Source: Desulfobulbaceae bacterium UBA2262 (lineage in GTDB: Bacteria > Desulfobacterota > Desulfobulbia > Desulfobulbales > Desulfurivibrionaceae). Taken from it: a stretch of 32,255 bases of DNA. Position numbers and translations under genes: made by a program. Shown one piece after another: positions 15,437-24,080 of the stretch. Every line of letters starts with the position of its first letter. The first letter of the stretch is position 1. The DNA lies in the NCBI GenBank assembly GCA_002347185.1, contig DDXK01000003.1:26383-58637 (forward strand). The letters run 5' to 3'. The notes below the pieces were generated by a model. The model saw only the letters and a list, made by a program, of their open reading frames with translations. It ran no database searches and was not told the origin of the DNA.

Positions 15437-16678
15437 ATGCGGCTTGGGGCCATGGCCTGGCGAACCCTGATGCGCAGCAGGCGTCGCTCCCTGATCACCT
15501 GCTTTTCCGTGGCCTTTGGGGTACTGCTCGCCGTGACCTTCACCGCCTCGGCCGACTATTCCTACACTTCGATGATCAATACCAGCGCCCGGATGGGCCT
15601 GGGGCATCTCAGCGTGCAGCACCCAGCCTACAACGAGACGCCCACCCTGGACCGGCGTCTCGTCGAGGCGGAGACGGTGCGGCAGGCGGCCCTGGCCATC
15701 CCCGGCGTGGCGGCGGCCCGGATCCGGATCATGGGTCAGGCCATGTTCGCCAGCGGCGCCAGGAGCCAGGGCGGCTCCTTCATCGCCATCGATCCAGGGG
15801 AGGAGCGGCCGGGGGAGAATATCTTTCTCGGCAATCTCGTCGAAGGCGCCTGCTTTGTCGAGAGCGACGGGCACGGGGTGGTGGTGGGCCGCAAAATGGC
15901 GGAAAAGCTCAATCTGCGTCCTGGCAGGAAACTTATTTTCACCCTGGCTGACAAAAATGGCGAGCTGGTCAGCGAGATAAGCCGGGTGAGCGGAATTTTC
16001 GCCACCGGGGACGACGCGGTGGATGGCAGCCTGGTTCTCCTGCCCCTTGGCCTGGTGCGCGACGTCCTTGCCTACGAGCCAGGGGCCGCCTCCCTGGTCG
16101 CGCTCTTTCTCGCCGACCATCGCCGGGCAGCGGCGGTGCGGGCGGAGCTGGCCGGAAGGCTCGCCGGCCTCTCCGGGCTGGCAGTGCGCACCTGGCGCGA
16201 GACCCAGGCGGATCTCGCCGGCCTCATCACCGTGGACCGCCTTTTCAACTATCTTCTCCAGCTGCTCGTCGGCCTGGTCATCGCTGCCGGCATCATGAAT
16301 ACCCTGCTGATGAGCGTCATGGAACGGTGCCGCGATTTCGGCATCATGCTGGCCCTCGGCATGACTCCGGGCAGGATCGTTCGCCTCGTTCTCCTGGAGT
16401 CGTGCTGGATAGGTCTTCTCGGCCTTCTTCTCGGCGTGTTCCTCACCCTGCCCTGGTATCTCTTCATGAGCCGGGTGGGAATCGATTTCAGCGCCCAAAT
16501 CGGCAACGACTACAGCGCCGGCGGTGTCCTGGTGGATCCGGTGCTTAAATTCGCCCTCTCCTGGCAGACCGCCCTTGTCATCGGTGCGGCGGTTTTCGCC
16601 CTGACCATGCTGGCCGGCATCTTTCCTGCCATCAAGGCGGGCCGCACCGTGCCGGTGGAGAATCTGAAGCGGGTTTAG
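15437..16678 (+). CDS. FtsX/LolC-type ABC transporter permease, second of two
   Basis: The protein has 413 residues with the same plan as its neighbour: an N-terminal helix (FSVAFGVLLAVTFTASADYS), a periplasmic MacB-type domain of about 230 residues, then three helices with MERCRDFGIMLALGMTPGRIVRLVLLES as the coupling segment and a C-terminal NLKRV. It is clearly diverged from the first permease and is not a recent copy. The ATG at 15437 follows AAGGAGG at 8 nt. It is the last gene of the operon: a 164-bp gap with a separate promoter-like sequence and a different functional theme follows. No nucleotide-binding subunit follows. Confidence 0.87.
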   Translation: MRLGAMAWRTLMRSRRRSLITCFSVAFGVLLAVTFTASADYSYTSMINTSARMGLGHLSVQHPAYNETPTLDRRLVEAETVRQAALAIPGVAAARIRIMGQAMFASGARSQGGSFIAIDPGEERPGENIFLGNLVEGACFVESDGHGVVVGRKMAEKLNLRPGRKLIFTLADKNGELVSEISRVSGIFATGDDAVDGSLVLLPLGLVRDVLAYEPGAASLVALFLADHRRAAAVRAELAGRLAGLSGLAVRTWRETQADLAGLITVDRLFNYLLQLLVGLVIAAGIMNTLLMSVMERCRDFGIMLALGMTPGRIVRLVLLESCWIGLLGLLLGVFLTLPWYLFMSRVGIDFSAQIGNDYSAGGVLVDPVLKFALSWQTALVIGAAVFALTMLAGIFPAIKAGRTVPVENLKRV

Positions 16679-16769
16679 CCTCCCTTGCCACAACCAGGAA
16701 TTTTTTCCAGGGGAGCGGCAGGGGAGAGCCGAAAAAATGGTCTTCGCGCCCCCCAAAACCGGTCTGATG

Positions 16770-16791
16770 TGGTATGCTTACTTGCGTAAGT
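16770..16791 (+). promoter_or_regulatory. Putative extended -10 promoter and hairpin before the sucrose operon
   Basis: TGGTATGCT at 16770-16778 is an extended -10-like box lying 65 bp upstream of the sucrose-phosphate synthase start. It overlaps a short inverted repeat, CTTAC at 16777-16781 and GTAAG at 16786-16790. The overlap of a repeat with the start-site region could mark an operator. There is no clear -35 element. Confidence 0.35.
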
Positions 16792-16842
16792 CCGGCCATC
16801 CGTCTGATTTTCCAGCCGGGCACAGACAAGGAGGCCCTTTCC

Positions 16843-19020
16843 ATGCCGCATTCCGGTTTGTATATCCAGCTGTTCAGCATCCATGGCCTTGTTCGGGGCG
16901 AGGCACCCGAGTTGGGGCGGGATGCCGACACCGGCGGCCAGGTCAAGTACGTGCTCGAGCTGGCCCGCGCCTTGAGCGCCAGGCCCGAGGTGGGGCAGGT
17001 CGATCTGGTGACCCGCCTCATTCAGGATAAAAGCGTGGCGCACAGCTATGCCCAGCCCATCGAACCTTTGACCGCCAAGGCGCGCATCGTTCGCATCCAG
17101 TGCGGCGGCCGCAAGTACATCCGCAAGGAGCTGCTCTGGCCCCATCTGGACGAGATGGCGGACAAGACCATCAAGTTCCTGAAAAAAGAGGGCCGGATAC
17201 CCGACATCGTCCATGGCCATTACGCCGATGGCGGCTATGTGGCCCGGGAGCTGGCCACCTTTTTCGGCGCCCCCTTTGTCTTCACCGGCCACTCCATGGG
17301 GGCGCACAAGAAGGGGAAGCTGCTTGGCGAGGGGCTTTCCGGCAGCGAGATCGACCGCCGTTACCACATCGACCACAGGATCCGGGTGGAAGAGAGCATC
17401 ATCCGGGACGCCGAGCAGATCGTGGTGAGCACCCGCCACGAGATCGAGCGCCAGTACGGCCTGTACGAAAACGCCGGGGCCGGCCGCTACTCTGTGATTC
17501 CGCCCGGCATCGATCTGGAAACCTTTTATCCTTACTACAACCAGCATCTCGACTACACCCCGGTGGACGAGGTTTCCCGTCAGGCCAGGGTCGTTCTCCA
17601 CGGCGAGCTCCAGCGCTTCTGGGGCATGAGCCAGAAGCCCTTCATCCTCGCCCTCTGCCGTCCGGACCAGCGCAAGAATATCGCCGGCCTGGTGAAGGCC
17701 TACGGCGAGGACAAGGATCTGCAGGCCATCGCCAACCTGGCCATTTTCGCAGGGATCCGCAAGGATATCAGCACCATGGAGGAGAACGAGCGCAACGTGC
17801 TCACCGAGATGCTGCTCCTGCTGGACACCTATGATCTCTATGGCAAGATGGCCATCCCCAAGAAGCACGATTTTTCCTTCGAGGTGCCTGAGCTCTACCG
17901 GCTTTGCGCCGACAGCCACGGGGTTTTCGTCAACCCCGCCCTGGTGGAGCCCTTCGGTCTCACCCTCATCGAAGCCGCAGCCTGCGGGGTGCCCATTGTC
18001 GCCACCAGGGATGGCGGGCCGGCCGATATCGTCGCCAACTGCGAAAACGGCATCCTGGTCGATCCCACCGACAGCGCCGCCATTGCCGCGGCCTGCAAGA
18101 AGATCCTCGTGGATCGGGAGCTCTGGGATCTCTGCTCCCGCAACGGCATCAACGGCGTGCGCACCCATTATTCCTGGGATTCCCATTGTAGTGAAACCGT
18201 GCAGCTCTACCAGCGGGCCATCGACGCCGTGCCCAGGGCCGCGGTGGCGGAGCCCGACCAGAAGGCGCGGGCGGTGGGCAAGCGCATGGCCGGCCTTGAG
18301 CGGCTGCTGATCACCGACATCGACAACACCCTGCTCGGCGACGACCAGGCCTTGAAACAGCTGCTTGCTCTCCTGGCCAGCCATCGTGATCGCCTGGGCT
18401 GGGGAGTGGCCACCGGCCGTTGCCTGAAGAAGACCCTCGATATCCTTGCCGAACATGGGGTGGAGCCGCCCGATATCCTGATCTGCTCGGTGGGAACAGA
18501 GATTTTTTACGGGCCGGGGCAGCCGGTTCTCGACAATGGCTGGCAGGGCCATCTTGCCCATCGCTGGCGGCCGGCGGCCATCAGGAAGGCCTTGGCCCGA
18601 CTCGATTTTCTGTGCCTGCAGGAGGAGGACAGGCTCACCCCCTTCAAGCTGAGCTATTATCTGGAGGACAAGCCGGAGCTGCTGGCGCGGATCCATCAGA
18701 CCCTGCAGGAGCAGAAGCTCCGCTATCAGCTGGTCTATTCCCACGGGCAGTTCCTCGATATCCTGCCCTACCGCGCCTCCAAGGGCAAGGCGATCCGCTA
18801 CCTGAGCTACAAGTGGGGGATCCCCTTGAGCAGCATCATGGCCTCCGGAGATTCCGGCAATGACGAATGCATGCTGCGCGGCGACATCAACGGCGTGGTG
18901 GTGGGCAATTACAGCCCGGAACTGGAAGAGCTCAGGGGGCTGCGGCGGATTTATTTCAGCAAGGGGCGCTACGCGGCCGGAATCATCGACGGCCTGCGCC
19001 ATTACGGTTTCGTGGATTAG
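16843..19020 (+). CDS. Sucrose-phosphate synthase fused to HAD sucrose-phosphatase-like domain
   Basis: The protein has 725 residues. Residues 1 to about 470 are a GT-B glycosyltransferase of family GT4, sucrose-phosphate synthase type: FSIHGLVRG, DTGGQVKYVLELARAL (about 28-43), HGHYADGGYVAREL, TGHSMGAHK, and the E-x7-E donor site EPFGLTLIEA near residue 370. Residues of about 488-720 are a HAD-IIB phosphatase domain with TDIDNTLLGDD (nucleophile and acid/base Asp) and GDSGNDECML. The enzyme should join NDP-glucose and fructose-6-phosphate to sucrose-6-phosphate and, if the HAD part is active as its intact motifs suggest, release sucrose. The ATG at 16843 follows AAGGAGG at 8 nt. The gene is 12 bp upstream of sucrose synthase. 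Confidence 0.9.
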   Translation: MPHSGLYIQLFSIHGLVRGEAPELGRDADTGGQVKYVLELARALSARPEVGQVDLVTRLIQDKSVAHSYAQPIEPLTAKARIVRIQCGGRKYIRKELLWPHLDEMADKTIKFLKKEGRIPDIVHGHYADGGYVARELATFFGAPFVFTGHSMGAHKKGKLLGEGLSGSEIDRRYHIDHRIRVEESIIRDAEQIVVSTRHEIERQYGLYENAGAGRYSVIPPGIDLETFYPYYNQHLDYTPVDEVSRQARVVLHGELQRFWGMSQKPFILALCRPDQRKNIAGLVKAYGEDKDLQAIANLAIFAGIRKDISTMEENERNVLTEMLLLLDTYDLYGKMAIPKKHDFSFEVPELYRLCADSHGVFVNPALVEPFGLTLIEAAACGVPIVATRDGGPADIVANCENGILVDPTDSAAIAAACKKILVDRELWDLCSRNGINGVRTHYSWDSHCSETVQLYQRAIDAVPRAAVAEPDQKARAVGKRMAGLERLLITDIDNTLLGDDQALKQLLALLASHRDRLGWGVATGRCLKKTLDILAEHGVEPPDILICSVGTEIFYGPGQPVLDNGWQGHLAHRWRPAAIRKALARLDFLCLQEEDRLTPFKLSYYLEDKPELLARIHQTLQEQKLRYQLVYSHGQFLDILPYRASKGKAIRYLSYKWGIPLSSIMASGDSGNDECMLRGDINGVVVGNYSPELEELRGLRRIYFSKGRYAAGIIDGLRHYGFVD

Positions 19021-19032
19021 GGGAGGGAGAAG

Positions 19033-21441
19033 ATGCCGAACGGAGAGTGGAGTCAATTCATCGACGAACAGGAGGAGGAGCGGCTGCGGGCCTTTCTTTT
19101 CGCCCTGCCGGCCCCGGAAAATTGCATTCTCCTCCGCAACGACATCCTGCTCGCCTTTCAGGCCCATGTCAGCGAGGCGGGCCGACAGGAGCACCTGCCG
19201 GGGTGCTGGCGCTTTCTGCGCCGGGTACAGGAGATACTCTGCCTGCAAGAGGGGAGGATTATCGTCTACCGGCAGCGCAAGGCGGGGTGCCGGATTTTCT
19301 TTGTCAATGCCGAGGGCGGCGGGTTCAGCTTCATGAGCATCCCGGACTTTCTCGCCATCAAGGAGCGGCTGTCCGCCCCGGACCTCCCGGAAAACCAGCG
19401 GACCCTGGCCCTGAACCTGGCGCCCTTCTACGATTATGGCCCCCATTTGAAAGACCCCAACACCATCGGCCAGGGGATCACCTTTCTGAACCGGCACATG
19501 TCCGGCAGCCTGGCCAGCCATCCCGAGAAGTGGAACCGCTCCCTCTACGAGTTCCTCAAGCTGCACCAGCTGCACGGCACCCAGCTCCTGCTGGACGGCG
19601 AGCTGATCCGCTCCCCCGAGGAGCTGGAGGAGGCCCTGCTCAACGTGGTGGACTATCTGGAGCGCTGCGCTTATCCGGACGATCTCGAACGGGTGCGGGC
19701 GCGCCTCAAGCGGCTCGGCTTCCTGCCCGGCTGGGGCAGCACCCTGCCCAGGATGCTCGAAACCATCAACCTGCTCCAGGATATCCTCGAACAGCCCAAC
19801 GAGACGATCCTCGAGGAGTTTCTGGCCAGGATCCCCATGGTTTCGAAGGTCGCGCTCATCAGCCCCCATGGCTGGTTCGGCCAGGAAAATGTCCTGGGCC
19901 GCCCCGACACCGGCGGCCAGGTGGTCTACATCCTTGACCAGGCCAGGGCATTGGAAGCGTATCTGCGCGCCGACCTGCGCGATTCAGGCTTCGAGGTCGA
20001 AACGAAGATTCTCATCGTCACCCGGCTGATTCCGGAAAGCGAGGGGACCACGGCCCATCAGCGGCTGGAAAAGGTGCGGGGCACCAAAAATGTCTGGATC
20101 CTGCGGGTGCCGTTCCGGGACGGCGAAGGCCGGGTGCTGCCCCACTGGGTCTCCCGCTTCCGGCTCTGGCCCTACCTCGACCAGTTCGCCGTGGATGCGG
20201 AGGAGGAGATCCGCCGGGAGCTGGGCGGCAGGCCCGATCTGCTGGTGGGCAACTACTCGGACGGCAATCTGGTCGCCACCCGTCTTTCCCGGAGCATGGG
20301 GGTGATCCAGGGCAATATCGCCCATGCCCTTGAGAAATCGAAATATCTCTTCAGCGATCTTTACTGGCGCAATTTCGAGCCGGAGTACCATTTCTCCATC
20401 CAGTTCATGGCCGACCTCATCTCCATGAACCTGGCCAACTTCATCATCACCAGCACCGCCCAGGAGATCACCGGCACCGATGAGAGCATCGGCCAGTACG
20501 AATCGTACCAGTTCTTCACCATGCCGGGGCTCGTCAATGTCACCAGCGGCATCAACCTGCTCCACCCCCGCTTCAACGTCATCCCGCCCGGGGTCAGTGA
20601 GGAGATCTTCTTCCCGCCCGCCCGCAGGCGGCAGCGCCCGGCCCGGCGGAGCAGCGAGCTTGCCGGGCTGCTCTTTTCCGCCGAGGATCCGGAGGTGCTG
20701 GGGCAGCTCGATCATCCCCAGCGGCCACCGATCTTCACCATCGCCCGCCTGGACCGGATCAAGAATCTCACCGGCCTGGTGGAGGCCTACGGCAAAAGCC
20801 CGGAGCTGCGCGCCGCCGCCAACCTTATCCTGGTGGCCAGCGTCATCGATCCGGCCCGTTCCCGCGACGCCGAGGAGGTGGCGGAGATCCAGCGCATGCA
20901 CGCCCTGATCGAACAGTACCAGCTCCACGGCCAGATCCGCTGGGTCGGCAAGCTGCTCCCCAAGGAGGAGACCGGCGAGGCCTATCGCCTGATGGCGGAG
21001 CGGAAAGGGGTTTTTGTGCAGCCGGCGCTCTTCGAGGCCTTCGGTCTGACCATCCTCGAGGCCATGCACTCCGGGCTGCCTGTCTTCGCCACCCAGTTCG
21101 GCGGGCCGCTGGAGATCATTGAGCACGAAAAGTCAGGTTTTCTGCTCAACCCCACCGATCAGGAGGGCATGGCGGCGCGCCTGGCCGAATTTTTCCAAAG
21201 GGCCGCCGCCGATGAGAAATACTGGCAGGGTTTTTCCCGCCGGGGCCTGGAACGGGCCCGTAGCCACTTCACCTGGGGCCTGCACTGCCGCAAGCTCACC
21301 CGCCTCACCAAGGTTTACGGTTTCTGGCGCTACTCCATCTCCCAGCAGGCCAAGACCCGCCTGAGCCAGCACTGTGAGCTGCTCTATCATCTCCATTTCA
21401 AGGCGCGCGCCGAGCAGATGCGCGGGGAGGGAGGCCAATGA
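19033..21441 (+). CDS. Sucrose synthase
   Basis: The protein has 802 residues, full length for bacterial sucrose synthase. Residues 1 to about 260 form the N-terminal regulatory region. The GT-B core starts at about 268 with VALISPHGWFGQ, and includes DTGGQVVYILDQARALE, GNYSDGNLVA, IAHALEKSKY, the LYWRNFEPEYHFS segment, INLLHPRFNVIPPG, IARLDRIKNLTGLVEAYG and the E-x7-E motif EAFGLTILE near 668-676. The enzyme interconverts sucrose plus NDP with NDP-glucose plus fructose; in bacteria it mostly works as a cleavage enzyme and often prefers ADP. The start follows GGAGGGAG. The stop overlaps the ATG of the sugar kinase as ATGA. Next to a synthase/phosphatase it closes a make-and-recover sucrose cycle. 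Confidence 0.93.
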   Translation: MPNGEWSQFIDEQEEERLRAFLFALPAPENCILLRNDILLAFQAHVSEAGRQEHLPGCWRFLRRVQEILCLQEGRIIVYRQRKAGCRIFFVNAEGGGFSFMSIPDFLAIKERLSAPDLPENQRTLALNLAPFYDYGPHLKDPNTIGQGITFLNRHMSGSLASHPEKWNRSLYEFLKLHQLHGTQLLLDGELIRSPEELEEALLNVVDYLERCAYPDDLERVRARLKRLGFLPGWGSTLPRMLETINLLQDILEQPNETILEEFLARIPMVSKVALISPHGWFGQENVLGRPDTGGQVVYILDQARALEAYLRADLRDSGFEVETKILIVTRLIPESEGTTAHQRLEKVRGTKNVWILRVPFRDGEGRVLPHWVSRFRLWPYLDQFAVDAEEEIRRELGGRPDLLVGNYSDGNLVATRLSRSMGVIQGNIAHALEKSKYLFSDLYWRNFEPEYHFSIQFMADLISMNLANFIITSTAQEITGTDESIGQYESYQFFTMPGLVNVTSGINLLHPRFNVIPPGVSEEIFFPPARRRQRPARRSSELAGLLFSAEDPEVLGQLDHPQRPPIFTIARLDRIKNLTGLVEAYGKSPELRAAANLILVASVIDPARSRDAEEVAEIQRMHALIEQYQLHGQIRWVGKLLPKEETGEAYRLMAERKGVFVQPALFEAFGLTILEAMHSGLPVFATQFGGPLEIIEHEKSGFLLNPTDQEGMAARLAEFFQRAAADEKYWQGFSRRGLERARSHFTWGLHCRKLTRLTKVYGFWRYSISQQAKTRLSQHCELLYHLHFKARAEQMRGEGGQ

Positions 21442-22322
21442 GCCCGGCCCGGGAGGAGGTCTCCCTGATTCTCGCGGTGGGAGAGCTGGTCTGGGATATC
21501 TTTCCCGAGCGCCGGGTGCTGGGGGGCGCTCCGGTCAATGTTGCCTACCATCTGGCCCGGCTTGGCCAGCCGGTGCAAGCGGTCACCCGGATCGGCAACG
21601 ACGCCCTTGGCGCGGAGGCCAGGCTGCGTCTTGAGGAGCTTGGTCTTTCTTCGCTCGGGGTGCAGGAGGACGCCGAGCTGCCCACCGGTCAGGTGCGGGT
21701 GACCGTCGGGGCGGACGGCGAGCCGCGGTTCGAGATTGTCGCCCCGGCCGCCTGGGACGCCATTGCTTTGGCGCCGGCCCTCTCCCTGGTCGGCGACCGG
21801 CCTTTTGCCCTGGTCCACGGCACCCTTGCCCAGCGGGACCCCCGCAGCCGGGCGACGATCAGGGCCCTCAGAGAGAGCGCCCTGCTCCGCTGCTACGACG
21901 TCAACCTGCGGCCTCCCTTCACCACGGCCGAGCTGGTGGGCGCCTCCCTGGCCGGGGCCGACCTGGTCAAGGTGAACAGCCGTGAACTTGCCATCCTGGC
22001 CGAGTGGTTCGCGTTGCCTGGCGAGGAAAAGGAGGCGGCCAGGGCCCTCTGCGCCCGCTTCGGGGTGTCGGTCCTGGCGGTGAGCACCGGGGAGAAGGGG
22101 GCCTGGCTGGTGGCAGGCGGCGATTTTTTTTCAGACCCCGGGGTGGCGGTCAGAGTGGCCGACACGGTGGGGGCCGGGGACGCCTTTTTCGCCGCCTTGC
22201 TGGACGGCTATCTGCGTGGCCGGCCCTGGCCGGAGATCCTCCAGGAGTCCAACCGGCGCGGCGCCTATGTCGCCTCCCGGCCCGGGGCCACCCCGCCCAT
22301 GCCGTCCACGCTTCCCTGCTGA
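21438..22322 (+). CDS. PfkB-family sugar kinase, probable fructokinase
   Basis: The protein has 294 residues of ribokinase/PfkB type. The N-terminal LAVGELVWDIFP and GGAPVNVAYHLARLG form the substrate site (PfkB signature 1). VKVNSRELAILAEW sits in the middle, and DTVGAGDAFFAALLDGYL at about residues 242-259 carries the catalytic Asp and anion hole (signature 2). Context points to fructose as substrate: sucrose synthase releases fructose, and phosphorylating it would pull the reaction and return fructose-6-phosphate to the synthase or glycolysis. The ATG overlaps the sucrose synthase stop (ATGA), so translation is coupled. The PfkB fold alone does not settle the sugar. Confidence 0.88.
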   Translation: MSPAREEVSLILAVGELVWDIFPERRVLGGAPVNVAYHLARLGQPVQAVTRIGNDALGAEARLRLEELGLSSLGVQEDAELPTGQVRVTVGADGEPRFEIVAPAAWDAIALAPALSLVGDRPFALVHGTLAQRDPRSRATIRALRESALLRCYDVNLRPPFTTAELVGASLAGADLVKVNSRELAILAEWFALPGEEKEAARALCARFGVSVLAVSTGEKGAWLVAGGDFFSDPGVAVRVADTVGAGDAFFAALLDGYLRGRPWPEILQESNRRGAYVASRPGATPPMPSTLPC

Positions 22323-22358
22323 GGCAGTGCGCCTTTGCGCTGCGGTCCGCTCTGCCTC
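22321..22358. other. Hairpin at the 3' end of the sucrose operon
   Basis: GAGGCAG (22321-22327, beginning inside the kinase stop codon) pairs perfectly with CTGCCTC (22352-22358). The interval contains GCGC-CTTT-GCGC (22329-22340). There is no T-tract directly after it, so it is not a standard terminator. It may protect the 3' end or assist termination. The rest of the 124-bp convergent gap holds nothing I recognise. Confidence 0.3.
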
Positions 22359-22446
22359 GGCCTGACTGGGTCGTCACGCCTCATCTTGTGGCGGCAGCCT
22401 GAGCGGCCCATGGCTGCGCGGCTCTTTTTCTGCCCTGTTCCCGGTC

Positions 22447-23910
22447 CTACTGCCTGCTCGCCACCGAAAGCTCGGCCGTGGCCATGTCCACCACCGGCAG
22501 CTCCGGCAGCGCCTCAAGCCCATAGATCGCCTTCAGGTCCATATCCTTGGGCACCGCCGCCAGCAGGGCATGGGCCACCTTCTGCTCGGCCTGCCGGTAG
22601 CGGAGCCTGGCCACGACTTTAAGCGGGCCGCCCTCGGCCGGGGCGCTCACCCCGTAATGGACATCGCGGTAGCCCCTGGGCGGGATGGTGTCGTGGCGGG
22701 AAAAAGCGATGACCTTCCAGGGGTCGATGGCGAAGTGGAAGCCCTCGCCCATGCCGTCGGAGTTGAAGAGGCGGGCCTCCTCGGGCAGTTCGCCGGTGGG
22801 GCTTACCGTGCCGGTGCTCATCACTGCCTTGCCCTGCGCGTCGGTCACGGTCAGCTCCAGCCAGATCTGCCGCACGTTGGTCAGCGAGGTGGGCAGATTG
22901 TGGCCGGCCCGCCTGTTGTGTACCCGGACCCTGAGCTCGCACAGCCTGCCGTCCCGGTAGACCGGCTTCACCTCAAGCTCTGCCGCCGCCTTGAGGCGGG
23001 CCACCGCCATGCTGAACTTGTTGGCCGCATTGGCGGCCAGTTCCTTGTTGCCAGCCTTCAGGGCCGCCTGCTCGGCCAGGTGGTAGAGCAGGAAGTTGGC
23101 GCCGTTGAAATAGTGGCGGTATTCGCTCCGTTCGGGTTTTTTGAAGGTGTCGGCGGAGCGGACAAAGGTCTCGGCAGCGACCATGTGGCAATCCTGGCAG
23201 CCGATGCCCTTCACCGCGTAGGGGCTGTCCTTCCACTCCCGGTAGGTCGATTCCAGCGGGGTGTGGGTTTCGAAGTGGTGCACCTGATGGCAGCCGGCGC
23301 AGAGCTCGGTGGTCTTGTGCAGGGGCTGTTCCACGCATTCGTGGAACCCTCCTCCGCACTCTTCCCCGCCCTTATAGGGGCCGTATTTGGTCAGCACCGG
23401 CCCCTCGGGGGCATCCTTGCCAGGAGAAAGGACGATGGAGCCGTTTTCCGGCTGATGGTAGGGAGTCTGCCAGCCGGTATGGTCCTTGATCGAATGGCAG
23501 ACATCACAGGAAACCCCGGCCAGGGCCATGGGGCTGAGGCCGGCAAGTCCTGGCCCCTTCACCTCGCCGGTGACCACCCCGGCCGGAGAATGGCAGCCCT
23601 CGCACTGCCTGGCGATGTCGTGGCCCACCGCCTTTACCGCCTTGTTCAGCTCGCCCTGGTAGACCGGATCCTGGAAGGCGAGGGCATGCACCGAGCCGGT
23701 CCACTCCTCGTACTGGCTGGGGTGGCAGTCGGCGCAGGCCTCGGGCGGGGTGAAGGGCGCCCCGCTTTTCTCGTAGTTCAGCAGGGAGGGGGCGTAGGGA
23801 TAGAGCTTCTTGTCCACCTGGCCGGCGGCATTCACCTGGCTGGCGGCGAGCAGGGGGATGAGGGTCAGTCCAGCCGCCAGGAACATGCCGGGCAAAATTT
23901 TTTCTTTCAT
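22447..23910 (-). CDS. Exported pentahaem cytochrome c554-like protein
   Basis: The protein has 487 residues. A signal peptide ends near residue 28 (VNA-AG). Five CxxCH sites lie at 59-63, 103-107, 135-139, 204-208 and 238-242. The first is followed by PSQYEEWTGSVHALAF, which is the pattern of the cytochrome c554-related multihaem family (CxxCHxxxxxEW..S.H). The C-terminal half has no haem site and contains NRRAGHNLPT, also typical for this group, where the His can act as a distal haem ligand. A periplasmic electron-transfer or reductase role is likely; the substrate is unknown. Cys185 and Cys192 (GEECGGGFHECVE) may form an extra disulfide. The ATG follows AGGAGG at 5 nt. The gene stands alone with a 170-bp leader. 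Confidence 0.85.
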   Translation of the reverse strand: MKEKILPGMFLAAGLTLIPLLAASQVNAAGQVDKKLYPYAPSLLNYEKSGAPFTPPEACADCHPSQYEEWTGSVHALAFQDPVYQGELNKAVKAVGHDIARQCEGCHSPAGVVTGEVKGPGLAGLSPMALAGVSCDVCHSIKDHTGWQTPYHQPENGSIVLSPGKDAPEGPVLTKYGPYKGGEECGGGFHECVEQPLHKTTELCAGCHQVHHFETHTPLESTYREWKDSPYAVKGIGCQDCHMVAAETFVRSADTFKKPERSEYRHYFNGANFLLYHLAEQAALKAGNKELAANAANKFSMAVARLKAAAELEVKPVYRDGRLCELRVRVHNRRAGHNLPTSLTNVRQIWLELTVTDAQGKAVMSTGTVSPTGELPEEARLFNSDGMGEGFHFAIDPWKVIAFSRHDTIPPRGYRDVHYGVSAPAEGGPLKVVARLRYRQAEQKVAHALLAAVPKDMDLKAIYGLEALPELPVVDMATAELSVASRQ

Positions 23911-24080
23911 ATGGCCTCCTGTCTGTCGAGGGGAGTGAAGCGAAGGATTTCACGCGCAAGCGTCATCCTTAAATGGTGGCAGAAAAAGGCGGTGCTGTTA
24001 AGGGGGAATTTCTCTTTTCCGGCAGGCCAGGCTGAGCTGTTGATAATACTTGCTTTCTTCCGGAATCAGAGGGGGGGCGG

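Noticed and set aside
16675..19869. Minus-strand open frame of more than 1000 codons opposite the sucrose genes
   Set aside because: It has low-complexity composition, no family resemblance and complete overlap with clearly functional glycosyltransferase genes.
22421..22437. Rho-independent terminator with T5 after the sucrose operon
   Set aside because: Only a 4-bp stem (GAGC/GCTC) forms before mismatches, so it is too weak to call.
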